Assembly (NCBI GenBank): GCA_037576195.1
Contig: CM075103.1
Span: forward strand, 13,764,001-13,828,000
From: Phytoseiulus persimilis
Taxonomy: Eukaryota; Arthropoda; Arachnida; Mesostigmata; Phytoseiidae
Direction of reading: 5' to 3'
Length of the DNA stretch: 64,000 nt
Shown here: positions 1 to 10,850 of the stretch, piece by piece
Position numbering within the stretch: the stretch's first letter is position 1
Layout: the number at the start of each line of letters is the position of its first letter
Translations under genes and position numbers: made by a program
The notes under the pieces: generated by a model
Database searches by the model: none
Seen by the model: only the letters and a program-made list of their open reading frames with translations
What the model was told of the DNA's origin: nothing

Positions 1-27
1 GGCAGCTGTCCGGAAGCCTCCACAGAC

Positions 28-571
28 CTTTGGTGGTGCTGAATACGGGCGTCGGGAAGCCGATATAGCGACAATCTATCTCGAGTCTCTGGCCCACAAT
101 CGCCAGCATTGTTGTCTCGTTCGACAAAAACCTCGGTTTGTACTTCAGAGCGACAGCAACACTCATCTGGTCGGTCCCGAACGCGTTCTTGGCCGTGCAG
201 GTGTAGTTTCCCACATGCTCGACGGACAGCGTTTCAATCTGCAAAACATTTTGGAAGTCGTCTTGCAGGGATATTCTGGTTCCTGGCAATGAACCGATCG
301 GGTTGCTATCCTTCAACCACGTAAAAGAAATCGGTGGCGTGCCAACGGTAACGGAACACATCAGGGAAAGGCGGCGATTCTCGACCGGATCCGCCGGCAA
401 CTTGAAAGGAGTTACTTCAGGAGCGACTGGAAGTTACGCGGTTTCAGTGGGGCTTGTCCTGTTCGAGGTCGGAGCGAGTTCGAGAAAAGTTTCAGGAATC
501 AAGTTACCTTGAGCGATGGACCGACGAAGAAGCACACCAAGTACTAGCAGAAGCATCGACGCCATTTTCAT
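28..571 (-). CDS. sDscam cassette C1 (partial at left edge)
   Basis: Signal exon complement(508..571) starts MKMASMLLLVLGVLL and ends phase 1 at GTAACT. Exon 1, complement(28..426), starts after TTCCAG and encodes Ig1 (core SFTWLKD, NYTCTAKNAFGTD) and the first half of Ig2. Its donor would be GTCTGT at 27, which is weak. Exon 2 (second half of Ig2) is outside the window. C1-C4 share this three-exon layout with a separate leader exon; in C5-C33 the leader is fused to Ig1. Secreted or membrane N-terminus, recognition domain; function inferred from the family. Confidence 0.8.
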
Positions 572-645
572 CCGATAACACTAATCCCGGTTCGGGACCG
601 TGACCGCTTGCCTGCTCAAGGCTTTGTGGCAAAAGCCTGATATGA

Positions 646-665
646 GTGGCGCCGCCTGGTGGGAC
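646..665 (-). promoter_or_regulatory. CTCF-like promoter element of C1
   Basis: Reads gtggcgccgcctggtgggac on the + strand. In transcription orientation it contains CCACCAGGCGGCGCC, one mismatch from the CTCF core. It lies 75 bp upstream of the C1 start at 571; a YY1-like AAAATGGCG surrounds the second in-frame ATG (563-565). Confidence 0.65.
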
Positions 666-931
666 CGGTGGAGATTTTTCGAATTGCGTCAAATTTGAAA
701 TCTCAATCCATATTCTCTCGCAGCGATACTCGATAGGGTCCGCGCGGGAGAGCCCGGTTATCGTCGGACAAAGAGTGATAATTACCCTGAATAACCGATG
801 ATACCTATGACAGGATGTCTTGTATTTGTGCCCGCTTTTTGTCGTGGGCTCGACACTCCATGCTCCTCTGAGCAGGAGAACGTTCCAAGATCCGTAAACT
901 AACTCGCCGTAGCTAGCGCTCATCCAATTAC

Positions 932-1727
932 CGCTGAGTATCACGGAGACGTTCTTCGAGATCCGCCCGAGAGCGTTTTCTGCTTCGCAACGGTAATCGC
1001 CCTTGTCTTCCGTGGTTACACTCTGTACCGTGATGACTCCTCTATCGAACGATAAGCGTGAATTTGGAACGATTTCCTGCTCGCCTTGAATGGAATTCCA
1101 ACCCTGAGCTTCCATCTTTCGTTATCCGAACGAATATCTCCCTCGTTCCGAACGGACTCACTGTGGAACACTCGCAGAGTTGGAGTCGGGTATCCAGCTG
1201 CAGCGCAGTCTATAGCTAAGACTTCGCCCGGTGCCACATTGAGCTCCCCCAGGACGCTCTTCTGCCAACGAGGAGCGAAATTCAACAACACCGGTACCGA
1301 GATGTGATCCGCGCCGTACATGTTCTTCGCGTTGCAAGTGTAGTTCCCCACGTGATCGACGGTGAGTTTTTCAATTTGGAGCACGTCCTGGAAGTCGTCC
1401 ATATGGGCTATTCTCACGCCCGGCAGGTCTCCGATCGGCTTTCCGTCTTTGTGCCAGACAAACGAGATCGGAGGGCTCCCAGAAGTAACTGCACACATGA
1501 CCGAGAGACGATTCCCCTCCGAGAGATCCTCCGGCACTTTGAATGGCACTATCGCTGGCCGTACTAGAAGTTGGACGAATCGAACATTGAAATTTCGCTT
1601 CGACAACTTCCCATTCCACTCCAGAATCAGAATGGAAGCGGACAGATCGGGAATCATGCTCACCTTGAGCCGCACAAACATCGCTGAGCAGCGACACAAA
1701 TGCTGTGACTACCAGGCAAAGGGCCAT
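932..1727 (-). CDS. sDscam cassette C2
   Basis: Three exons: signal complement(1664..1727), MALCLVVTAFVSLLSDVCAAQ, donor GTGAGC; exon 1 complement(1162..1563), acceptor TTCTAG, donor A|GTGAGT; exon 2 complement(932..1084), acceptor TTCAAG, donor GTAATT. The joins keep one frame (phase 1 throughout). Ig1 has SFVWHKDGKPIG and NYTCNAKNMYGAD; Ig2 ends DKGDYRCEAENALG and ILSG. C2 and C3 are close paralogues. An upstream ORF of eight codons (MAMASRAG, stop) precedes the leader. Confidence 0.85.
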
Positions 1728-1802
1728 TTCGATCACCGGATAGGCCTACCCAGCGCGGGACGCCATAGCCATTCTTGGGTTCGGCACTGGACAGCAGGAC
1801 CA

Positions 1803-1822
1803 GTGTGTCCCCCTGGCGGTAC
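1803..1822 (-). promoter_or_regulatory. CTCF-like promoter element of C2
   Basis: gtgtgtccccctggcggtac on the + strand, 76 bp upstream of the C2 start. The YY1-like AAGAATGGC (ATG at 1770-1772) is closer than usual, 31 bp away. Confidence 0.55.
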
Positions 1823-2159
1823 ATTCGAGTATCTGCTCGGTCGCCGTCGATTCGAAATTCAAGCGTTCACAGTTTGGGATGGAATCGGCGGAAATTATTC
1901 CCGGAAAAATCGTCAGGACTCTCGGTTTCCGAGCAGGTGGGACGAATTGTGAGACAGCTCCCTCAGCACAGTGGGAAGCTCGTGCGGCTCTGGAGAGCTT
2001 CCGAAAAATATTCGAGAAGCGAAATGAGCATGAGCTTTGTACGGTAAGTCTCTGATGCCCGGTGTCTAGTTCGACACGGGCGCCTGATCACGATTCTTCG
2101 CGCAGTGCGTATGGAAATTAGAATAACAGCTTTCCGAAGTTTGACACCGAGATATTCAC

Positions 2160-2974
2160 CGCTGAGCGCGACCGTCACAGTCTTGGAAATTTTCCCAAAT
2201 GAGTTCTCCGCCTCGCACAAATAGTCGCCTCGGTCGTCCACGACCACATCGTTCAATGTTAGCATGCCGTCGGCCAGATGAACGCGCTGATTCAACTCCA
2301 GTTCTTTCTCTCCTAAAACAGGATCCAGCGAGTCAATGAATTTGTTTTGAGCGCCTCCGAACTCTTTCGTGTCTCTCAGGGATCGTTCTTGGCACTCACC
2401 GTGCAGAATTCGTAGAGTTGGGCGCGGGTGACCCGTGCTCCTGCAATCAATCGACACCGCCTGGCCCGATACGAAGCTCTTCGATTCAACCATGTCGGCA
2501 CTGGACCAGCGAGGCGCGAAGCTCAGGAGGACAGGAACAGTTATGTGATCGGCACCGTACATGTTCTTGGCATTACAGGTGTAGTTGCCAACGTGGTCCC
2601 CGCTGAGCTTCTCAATCTGGAGGACATCTTGGAAATCGTCGATGTGATTCACTTTCAAACCGGGGAAATTCCCGATCGGTTTTCCGTCTTTGTGCCACAC
2701 AAACGAAATCGGTGGACTCCCAGATGTGACAGAACACATGATCGATAAGCGATTGCCTTCGGATAGGTTCTCTGGCACCTTCACGGGAACGATCGTGGGT
2801 CGAACTGAGAAGCGTCGGAGTTAGGGCTCGTTGCATGGGATCGACGCCGGCTTTCCAAATTCAAATCCGCATCGAATGATGCTGATGAGGGAAAACTTCC
2901 CAAGACTCACCCTGTGCAAGTGAAACAACATCTCGCCCAAATATGACCGCCGTGAACAAAACTTCCGCCAGCAT
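2160..2974 (-). CDS. sDscam cassette C3
   Basis: Signal exon complement(2911..2974) encodes MLAEVLFTAVIFGRDVVSLAQ with donor GTGAGT. Exon 1 is complement(2400..2804) (acceptor TTCTCAG, donor GTGAGT) and exon 2 complement(2160..2312) (acceptor TGTTTTAG, donor GTGAAT). Ig1 carries VPVKVPENLSEGNRLS and SFVWHKDGKPIGNFPG; Ig2 has DDRGDYLCEAENSFG. No indels or stops seen. Confidence 0.85.
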
Positions 2975-3051
2975 GGCAGGACAGATACCGAGCTCACTTT
3001 TGGCAGGACGCCATACTGCTCGACAGCACACTGAATCCAACCATGGAACCA

Positions 3052-3071
3052 CTAAGTCCCCCTGGTGGTAC
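3052..3071 (-). promoter_or_regulatory. CTCF-like promoter element of C3
   Basis: ctaagtccccctggtggtac on the + strand; the left four bases deviate from the array consensus. It is 78 bp from the start codon. No clear YY1-like partner was found. Confidence 0.5.
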
Positions 3072-3458
3072 AACTTGGAAACTCTGTGGATTTGAATTTT
3101 CGTCCAAGCAATGAAACATCCATGAGAATGATCGAACCGTTGCGATCTGTGTGGCTCTATTCGAGTTGATTCCCGAAGGGAAGATACATCAGGTGCAGTC
3201 TCTTCGAATCAACAGAGATTCGGCCGCCTGGGTCTTCGCCTCTTCACTCGACGAGCAGATCCTCTACGCAATGGAAACGCTCTGTCAGGGATTCCCGAAC
3301 ATATCGCACCTAACACGCTCCTGCATGAATGTCGAATCAAGCTGCGGGCCCTCTGGAAACATCCCCGAAAGGCTTCACAAGCAGGTTTGCCCATGACCAC
3401 TGGGATCACAGCAGTCATATTTCGACTCCTTCGTTGCCGACAAGGAATGAGCCAAGCG

Positions 3459-3677
3459 TTAGCCGAAGCGCTCTCGAGATCCTCCACCCGAGGTGGGAAG
3501 ATGCAAATAACTCTTCGAGGGATATTCGGAGCGTCGTTTCTGGCCACCATCCATCTCAGTACCACCCATAGACACAACTGAGACCCAACCAGATCAGAAA
3601 TACCAAACCCGCCTTGAGACGCATCGATGCGAATTCTTAAAACACCGGAAAAGTGGTTTGATGAGCACCTTATATAT
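3459..3677 (-). pseudogene. Possible small secreted-peptide ORF with TATA box, frame broken
   Basis: A TATATAAG box (3670-3677) lies 53 bp upstream of an ATG at 3624 that opens MRLKAGLVFLIWLGLSCVYG, a good signal peptide, but the frame stops after 22 residues (TGA at 3556-3558). One base off, a frame with a K-R-R site runs to ...SRERFG and a stop at 3459, the shape of an amidated RF-type peptide. A one-base shift would be needed to join the two, so this is a decayed gene, a base-calling error, or chance. It does not resemble the sDscam leaders and lacks their donor. Confidence 0.2.
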
Positions 3678-4025
3678 TGTTCGCTCTGAATGGGTAACTA
3701 TCGAAATGATCGTCGAGGAGTTTCTCAATTCGAAGTTCATCACGGAAGTCATCCAATCGGCAAATTTTCACCGCGGCGATGATTGGGAATCTGTCCGCTT
3801 AAGGGGAAATCCGAGATCTCCATGAGTGCGGTAATCTGCCCAACGTTGACATCGATGAACGAAGCAGCGCAAATTAGCGGAACCATTCTGTTTGTCTCGA
3901 CTCGAGCCCATGGAACCTCGTAGTGCAGAGATGAGTGGAGCGGTCAACGAGAACTCCCGCATCTACGCGATGGACAAACTGACAACGCCTCGACGCTCTG
4001 ATAACGTGGTCTCCGTACAGGACAG

Positions 4026-4045
4026 CTCATTCCCTCTAGCGGTAC
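4026..4045 (-). promoter_or_regulatory. Orphan CTCF-like promoter element
   Basis: ctcattccctctagcggtac on the + strand matches the right half of the C2/C3 elements. No Ig exon follows within 800 bp in the direction of transcription, so it probably marks a lost cassette. Confidence 0.4.
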
Positions 4046-4212
4046 ATTTCGGCAACTCTCGTCCATATGTACGATCCGGAGCTCAGTTCTGGATCCGTGA
4101 ACCGATTCGACAGAAAAGGTAGGAGCTGCTAGCTAAGTGGATAATTTTTGTTTTGGAATAGATCCCCGGCGATCAGTTTCTGACTGCCTCTCCTAATATC
4201 TACCAGATTTAC

Positions 4213-5077
4213 CACGCAATAGCAGGGTCATCATCCGAGTGACGCTACCCGAAGGATTGGATGCTTCACATTTGTATTGATCACCATCACTATTCGAAAT
4301 TCTCCTTATTATCAACTGCCCGTCATCGTCAACAGTCGGAGCCTTGATTTCCTTCTCGCCTGGAATTCAACTTGGTTTGAGAGTCTCGAACGGAGAAATC
4401 AGGCCGGAGCAGGCTCACAATGAGTCTCCTGAGGAAAGATCCGCACACGATCGACATGGAATTCGATGTTCAGATAAGTTCCTGCTCTGGAGCTCACCTT
4501 TGAAAAACTTCAGCGTAGGCTTCGGATGCCCCCGAGCCCTGCAGTCGAAAGTGAATGAGTCGCCAAGAACTCCGCTGACCGACTCCGGCGCTCTCTCGAT
4601 CACAAACTGTGGTTTCAGTTTGAGAACTATTTCCACCGCCATATGATCTGAACCAAACATGTTTTTCGCAGTACACGTGTAGTTCCCAATATGCGACGCC
4701 CCCAATTTCTCAATCTGGAGGTTGTCCTGATAGTCGTCAACATGAGCAAGCCTGATGTTGGGAAGATTCGTTATCGGAGACCCATCTTTGAGCCACGAGT
4801 ACGAGATAGGTGGTGTTCCGGACGAGACAGAGCACACTAGAGTGAGTCGTTTACCTCCCTCCAAATCGTTCAGCACTTTGAAAGGGGTGATTTCAGGCGG
4901 GGCTAGAACCGCAGAATCAGATCTTGTGAGCCAATGTTGGTGAATGATTCGCATTCAGGCTCCATTGATCGGTAATTCCACAAGAGAAACATTACCTTCA
5001 GCGTACACACATACAGCTTTTAGGAATAAAACCACTAGTAAAGCACTCATCGTATCGGAATGCAGCAAGGTAGCCAT
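4213..5077 (-). CDS. sDscam cassette C4
   Basis: Signal exon complement(4996..5077) starts at an ATG inside an AAAATGGCT element (MATLLHSDTMSALLVV...); an in-frame alternative start is 5050. Donor GTAATG. Exon 1 complement(4498..4902): acceptor TTCTAG, Ig1 with SYSWLKDGSPITN and NYTCTAKNMFGSD, donor GTGAGC. Exon 2 complement(4213..4359): acceptor TTCCAG, SDGDQYKCEASNPSG, ends LLLRG before GTAAAT. All joins are in frame. It is the last cassette with a separate leader exon. Confidence 0.85.
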
Positions 5078-5122
5078 TTTGTAAGCTCGCGGCTGTGCAG
5101 ACCCAGCCTCGTGAAGGTACGA

Positions 5123-5142
5123 GTGGCGCCCCCTGGCGGAAC
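5123..5142 (-). promoter_or_regulatory. CTCF-like promoter element of C4 (near-perfect core)
   Basis: gtggcgccccctggcggaac on the + strand; reversed it gives CCGCCAGGGGGCGCCA, an excellent CTCF core. It is 46 bp from the YY1-like ATG at 5075-5077. Confidence 0.75.
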
Positions 5143-5389
5143 AGAACGTAAGCCTCCGCTGCCTGTGCTTTTTTCGAAAAAACTGCCGTCGCAGGAACGC
5201 ATTTTGTCAAGATTCATTCAAACACCGGGATAATTCAGTGGGTTTCCGGAGGACGAGGAGCAATCGCCAAAACAATCAAAACCACGACTGTCATCGGGTG
5301 CCACCAGATGCGTGCTGGTCATCAAATATCGTCCCGGAACCGGGCTCAGGTGTCATCATAGGAAAGCCTTCTGCTCTTCCCCGAATTAC

Positions 5390-6093
5390 CGATCAGACTC
5401 AGCAGAAACTCGCGTTGAATATCGCCCATAGCGTTGGAGGCTTTACAGTAGAATCGTCCTTCATCTCCAAGATTGACATCACGAATCGTGACGAGGCCAT
5501 CTGTGACTGATATCCGAGCTCCGGGCTCCAGGAGAGTTTTCTCTGCAATACGAGGCTGATGAATCAACGTTGCTCGCAGCCAATCTGCACTCCCGATTGC
5601 TGCGCCCTCGAACCAGTGCAAACCTTACCTCGACGGATTTCGATAGTCGGTTTCGGATATCCCACAGCTGAGCAGTCCAAGCTCACGTTATGCCCAGGAA
5701 TAACATAAACTGTTCGTGACACATTAGAACTCCACTCAGGTGTGAACTTCAAGACAACTCGGACAGACATCTGATCCGACCCGTGAGAGTTTTCGCAGCG
5801 CACGTGTAATTCCCGAGATGCTCAGCAGTTAAACTGGGAATCAAGAGTTGTTCCTGATAATCATCCAAATGAACGATTTTCACAGTGGTACTCGAGGTGA
5901 GCAGGGTGTTGCCCTTCCTCCACGCGAACGATATCGGTAGGGTCCCAGTGAACACAGCACAGGTCACAGCGAGGCGTTGCCCTTCTTCCATGAAGTCGGG
6001 CAAACGAGCAGGCGTTATCTGAGGTGCCTGCGCGGCGTCTACAGACTCAAAAATGCCTGCCAGAAACACCACGAAGCATCGCGTCCACCTCAT
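5390..6093 (-). CDS. sDscam cassette C5 (one-base deletion in Ig1)
   Basis: Exon 1 complement(5629..6093) encodes leader MRWTRCFVVFLAGIFESVDA and Ig1 in one exon; donor GTAAGG. The NYTCAAKN-S-H-G-S-D stretch is split between frames because the A tract at 5790-5793 has four bases where other cassettes have five. Exon 2 complement(5390..5542): acceptor TTGCAG, EGRFYCKASNAMG, donor GTAATT. It is otherwise well preserved, so either a recent pseudogene or an assembly error. Confidence 0.7.
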
Positions 6094-6163
6094 GGTGAAA
6101 CTATCAACACCCAGGTGCGTCGGGTCCATCGGAGTTTGGCCTACTCGATATCTCGCAATACAT

Positions 6164-6183
6164 GTGGCTCCCCCTAGGGGGAC
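6164..6183 (-). promoter_or_regulatory. CTCF-like promoter element of C5
   Basis: gtggctccccctagggggac on the + strand, 71 bp upstream of the C5 start. No YY1-like ATG at the usual distance. Confidence 0.6.
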
Positions 6184-6479
6184 AAACCTCAAATTGGACG
6201 GAGACATCCCGCAATACTAATGGAGCGGACTCGGTGTAAGGAGTAAATTGAACGAAGTACGACGCAAGCGAACTTCAGCCGAGGTCAACAACGGGAATCA
6301 TCATCGATAGGTTCAGTCCCCATCAAGGCACAATACGTCATTTTCTAGAGGTAAAGCTACGCTCGGATATATCTGTCGCCTCCCGCTCTTGGTGTTCTCC
6401 CGAAAATCCTCCTAAACAGAGCTTTCTACTCTGAGCTTCGCTCTGTCGAATGATTGCATTGATTTGCAAGATGTATTAC

Positions 6480-7243
6480 CAGTCAATGCCAAAGTGACTA
6501 ATTTATGAACTTTGCCAACGGAGTTCGTTGCTTCGCACTCGAAAACGCCTCTGTCCTCGACGGACAAGCCCGAGATTTGCAGGACCCCCGTTCAGCAAGG
6601 CGTATCGTGAGGTCGGGGTGACTTCATTGCCACCTGAAAAAAGTGAGGGCCGCGTCAGAATGGGAATGTCTTGAAGATCAGCACGGAGGTGGCTTTCCGA
6701 AAATGGAAAGCAATGACTCGAGATAATCTCATGGGGAACGAAAGCGTCTTCAGTGCTGAGGAATCATGGATCGTCGAGAAAGCACCTACCTCTGAACATT
6801 TTCACGATTGCGGGCGGGTGTCCCTGAGCGCTGCAGTTCACAACAACCGAGTCTCCAGCGACTCCATTCACTGTTTGAGGGCTCGGCTGGAGCCAAGCCG
6901 GCTTGAGTTTCAACAATACTCCGACAGAGATTTGGTCTGATCCGAAAGCGTTCTTCACTGCACAGGTATAGTTTCCTATATGCATGGCCGATAATTTCAT
7001 AATCTGGAGAATTTCTTGGTAATCGTCGTTGTGCACGACTTTGATCCCTCCGTCCTGAGGAATCGGGACGCTATTCTTCCGCCACGAGAATGTCATGGGC
7101 AAACTCCCTTTTCGAACCGCGCACATCACAGCGAGTCTTTGTCCTTCCTCTAAATCGTCTGGGAGTCTCACAGGCACTATTTGGGGGACATTGGCATGTG
7201 CAAGGGGCAGCAATAAAGTCAGGATCACGATTCGAAATTCCAT
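6480..7243 (-). CDS. sDscam cassette C6 (frameshift in exon 2)
   Basis: Exon 1 complement(6790..7243) is open: leader MEFRIVILTLLLPLAHA, then VPQIVPVRLPDDLEEGQRL, FSWRKNSVP and NYTCAVKNAFGSD; donor AGAG|GTAGGT. Exon 2 complement(6480..6633), acceptor TTTTTTCAG, has a run of five G (6585-6589 on the C strand) where four keep the frame. After that point EDRGVFECEATNSVG continues one base off. Donor GTAATA. Confidence 0.7.
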
Positions 7244-7332
7244 GGCAGACGCTCAGGACAGGGAAGCTCTGAGAATTCTGTCGGTACAGCAATGGACGCC
7301 TCGAGCGGCAATATAAGGGTCACTAAGCACAG

Positions 7333-7352
7333 GTAGCTCCCCCTAGAGGGAC
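7333..7352 (-). promoter_or_regulatory. CTCF-like promoter element of C6
   Basis: gtagctccccctagagggac on the + strand; 90 bp from the start codon, the longest distance in the array, with no YY1-like partner. Confidence 0.55.
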
Positions 7353-8618
7353 AGACCCGAATTCAAATCGGAGCACACTTTCGAATTTCGGCGCGAAAGG
7401 TACTTGAAGCGCCCGGGATCCTCGATAAATACCAAGAGTGAGATCATAACCCGAATGATTGAGGCAAGTGGCCTGCTCCGATTTTAGAATTCCGTGGCGT
7501 TCTCCGGATATCGAAGGCCCAAAAGACAGCTCTCGAAAAGCATACACTCTTCTGTACTCCTCCAGAGCCCAGAGCCTGATCGGCGCACCTGAATTGTCTA
7601 CCATGTCTCGAGTTCGATCACCTCGTGATGGAGAAGCAGTTGCTGGCAGAAACACTTTTCCCGTCAATACAAGCGAGAGAGTTACGCTGTGAAACTTCGG
7701 ATTCACCGGGAGACATCTCTCAGAATTACGGATGAGATTGAATCGGCTAAGATGATCTCTGATAGGCTTGCGAGGGCAGGCGAGCTCTGTTCGAGGTTGA
7801 AACGGAGAACCGAGCGCAACTTGCTGCAGCATTCGCTTGTGTCCCGCTCCCAATGCTATATTCCTAATGTTAAGAATCCATTGATGTTGGATCCCCTCCT
7901 CTCTGAGAATAGATGACCGCCTGCCTCGATGAGATTTCTCGCCCCTCAGAACAGAAGGTCTTCCGCGACAGAGGATGCATGGGAGGAGGTAAAGTTCCTC
8001 ATGATCTCTCCTGAATTGGAATACGCCATGGAATATCCAGAATCTCTGGGATGGTGGCCGAAATTCTGATCGTTGGATCAGCGCAAAATTCAAGAGAGCT
8101 TTAATGAGAGATTTTCGGGTAGCTCGTCGATCACGGTCTCCATTATAGCCAGGTAAAATTTCCGGCCACATTTAGCTGCCGTTTTGATTCTACCAGATGG
8201 ACTCCGGAACAGCCGTACGCAGCGCCAAGCATCACCGCCGAAAACGTCGTTGGCGTCACGACTTGGCATTCTCCAGCGCCGAGATTTCTCGCGGCGCACG
8301 GCTCTGAGGACGGTTCAGTTCCATGTGGAACCGGGAATTTATACCATCGTCGATGCTAGATGTCCGACATGACCGAGGGGAGATATGAATTCAGAGACGA
8401 CTTAGACACAACCTTATAAAGGATCACGGGTCCCCTGCTGTTCATCCAGGAGTGTCTCTCTCTGTGTCTCTCCAGGAGGAGAAGGTCGGCGGGAAAGTCT
8501 CAGGAACTTCGCCATACATCATTCAGCCAAAGTGCCTCTCCAGGTCGCCCGTGTCCCCGAACGTCTGAATGTAGAGGATTCTTCTCAATTGTCAATGCCT
8601 TTCGGCGGAATCATGTAC
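7353..8618. other. Long spacer between C6 and C7
   Basis: No Ig-type exon and no promoter-like element recognised on either strand; the long open frame on the minus strand here has no domain I know. Confidence 0.4.
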
Positions 8619-9354
8619 CGGTCAGTGTGATGGAAACTGGTTTCCGTATAGAACCGAGAGTATTGGAGGCTTCGCAGGTGAATTCGCCTTTGTCTTGTGG
8701 CGAAATGGAATCGAACGGAGTAAACCGTCATCGATGGAAATTCGACTCGTTGGCACCAATACAACGTCTCTGCAAGAATGGATTTCGTGTACTCTCAAAG
8801 CACCTTTCGGATTCTAGACAATGCATCATAGGGACTCGATCCACAGAATGCTACTCTCCGTCGCAAGGCTCACCTCGGAGGATTTTCACGGCAGGTTTAG
8901 GATGACCCTCGGCACGACAGTCTACAGACGCTTTCTCGCCGAAGGTTGCACTTATCACGCTGAGAGTCGCGAGCCAACGAGGCTTAAACTTCAGAACTAC
9001 TGTCACACTGACTTGATCGGAACCGAAAGCATTCTTCGCTACGCATGTGTAGTTCCCCGTATGTTCCAAGCCAAGCTTCTGAATTTGCAAAGTTTCGTGG
9101 AAGTCATCGCGCGCGATGCGGACGGTGTCACTCGTCATCACTGCTGAGCCATCTTTGCTCCAGGAAAAGGCTATCGGAGGCGAGCCCTTGCGGATCCCGC
9201 AACTGAGAATGAGTCGTTGTCCCTCTTCGAGATCGTCGGATTGTTTGAGAGGAACAATTTGTGGGGCCGTTGCTCCCGAAGTCCGTATCGAAAACATCAC
9301 TAACACTAATAAGTTCAGCGAGAACGGAGACATGATTTCAAAGCGAGCCGCCAT
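8619..9354 (-). CDS. sDscam cassette C7 (exon 2 damaged)
   Basis: Exon 1 complement(8874..9354) is intact: start in AACATGGCGGC (MAARFEIMSPFSLNLLVLVM), Ig1 with IRKGSPPIAFSWSKDG and NYTCVAKNAFGSD, donor GTGAGC. Exon 2 complement(8619..8769) should give SRISIDDGLLR..., DKGEFTCEASNTLG and TLTG, but compared with its twin C8 one base is missing near its start and another near 8714. The frame is lost. Donor GTACAT. Confidence 0.65.
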
Positions 9355-9399
9355 GTTGGTGGCTTGGGGACCGGTTTTGTCATACACTTCGTGGTACTG

Positions 9400-9419
9400 G
9401 TGGAGCCCCCTAGTGGGAC
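9400..9419 (-). promoter_or_regulatory. CTCF-like promoter element of C7
   Basis: gtggagccccctagtgggac, identical to the C8 element; reversed it gives CCACTAGGGGGCTCC, close to the CTCF core. 46 bp from the start ATG (9352-9354). Confidence 0.7.
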
Positions 9420-10061
9420 AAGATAGAAACAGTTTCGATGTGCGAATTTTGAAAATTTTCTTCCCATCGTATCCCGGATGGATCTCATTTTCGGAATGTC
9501 CGGAGAATCCACTCCGGACGGAACCGGTCCCAGCGGTGTTTCACCGTTTCCGATGCCGAATATTACTATCGGCGTATCACGGGGAAATGTTTGGTCGGAG
9601 TCAAGGCTGCCGTGTTGGGATTATCTCTGATCCTCGACAGAACCGTCAGTGGTGATGAGACTGCATCAGGCTCAGCAACCAATTTACTCTTGCGTCGCCA
9701 AAAATCTTCCTCTCTTGGGCCTCTCGTCGATACGGGGCGTTTCCGTAGGAGATCCGGGAGAACTTCCATCCGCCGAGGATTCGGCGAAGATTCCGATGAA
9801 TCTCTCGCAGTAGAACAGCAGGGAAGTGCACGAAAATGGACATCGTGAAAACTGCACAGCCGCTTGGACCTCCGGAGTCAATTCTGAGCGGTCAGATAAA
9901 CAATGCGATAAACGGAGCCTCGAAATCGGAAGGACGGGTCGAAGAGACGCCGAAAGGGTAGCTGGTCTGGCTCACGAGCGCTCGAGAAGCAGCAATTGTG
10001 ATTTGTCAAACTCTGATGCCGATGATGAATTGAATATGAGACAAGTGGAACGTCGATATAC

Positions 10062-10786
10062 CGGTGAGTGAGATCAAGACCGTTTTTTCGGATGGTTCCA
10101 AGATCGTTGGAAGCTTCGCACGAGAATTCGCCCTTGTCTTGAGCTGAGATTGAGTTGAAACGTAGTTCACCGTTATCGATGAAGATTCGACTCGCCGGCG
10201 ACATTTCGACGGTTCCTGCAAGGACGCGTTCGAGTCAGCTGGACACTCGTCGCTCAGGATTTCGAGAGCAGCTTTTCCTAGAAATGAGTTCATTCGAGGC
10301 TCACCTCGAAAAATTCTCAAGATGGGCCTCGGGTGGCCTTCTGCACGACAGTCGATTGCGGCTTTTTCGCCGAAGCTAGCGGTTGACGACGCTTGGCGCC
10401 GGTAGCCAACGAGGCTTAAACTTCAGAATGACTCCTACACTGATTTGATCCGAGCCGAAAGCGTTCTTGGCCACACAAGTGTAGTTCCCGATATGTTCCA
10501 CGCCCAACTTCTGTATTTGCAAAGTTTCTTGGAACTCATCACGTACGATGCGCACAGTTTCACTCGATATCACCGTAGCACCGTCCTTGCTCCAGGAGAA
10601 CGCTATAGGTGGCGAGCCCTTACGGATTCCACAATTGAGAATCAATCGTTGTGACTCCTCGAGGTCGTCAGGTTGTTTTAATGGAACTATTTGCGGAGCC
10701 GCTGCCTCCAAAGTCCGAAGAAGGGACATCGTAGGCACGAGTAACACCCACAATAGATGAGACATGATTTCAAAGAGAGCAGCCAT
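10062..10786 (-). CDS. sDscam cassette C8 (two frameshifts)
   Basis: Tandem twin of C7. Exon 1 complement(10305..10786): MAALFEIMSHLLWVLLVPTM, IRKGSPPIAFSWSKDG, then an extra base at about 10,380-10,382 that puts a stop in Ig2. The other frame continues FGEKAAIDCRAEGHPRP to the donor GTGAGC. Exon 2 complement(10062..10215): acceptor TTGCAG; six A (10,083-10,088) instead of five shift the end before the expected K-T-V-L-I-S-L-T-G. Donor GTATAT. Confidence 0.6.
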
Positions 10787-10830
10787 GTTGGTAGCTTGGG
10801 GTTAGTTCTGTCGTATTTTTCGAGACACAG

Positions 10831-10850
10831 GTGGAGCCCCCTAGTGGGAC
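10831..10850 (-). promoter_or_regulatory. CTCF-like promoter element of C8
   Basis: gtggagccccctagtgggac on the + strand, 45 bp from the ATG at 10,784-10,786. Confidence 0.7.

Larger units (their letters stand above)
3072..4212. other. Spacer between C3 and C4 with two unexplained signals
   Basis: No intact cassette. It holds an orphan promoter-like element (4026-4045) and a TATA-plus-leader ORF (3459-3677), both listed separately. Nothing else recognisable. Confidence 0.5.

Noticed and set aside
1362..1952. Long plus-strand frames opposite the cassettes (for example 1,362-1,952; 9,116-9,655; 17,524-18,141)
   Set aside because: They are antisense to Ig exons, show no domain, and repeat wherever a cassette lies beneath.
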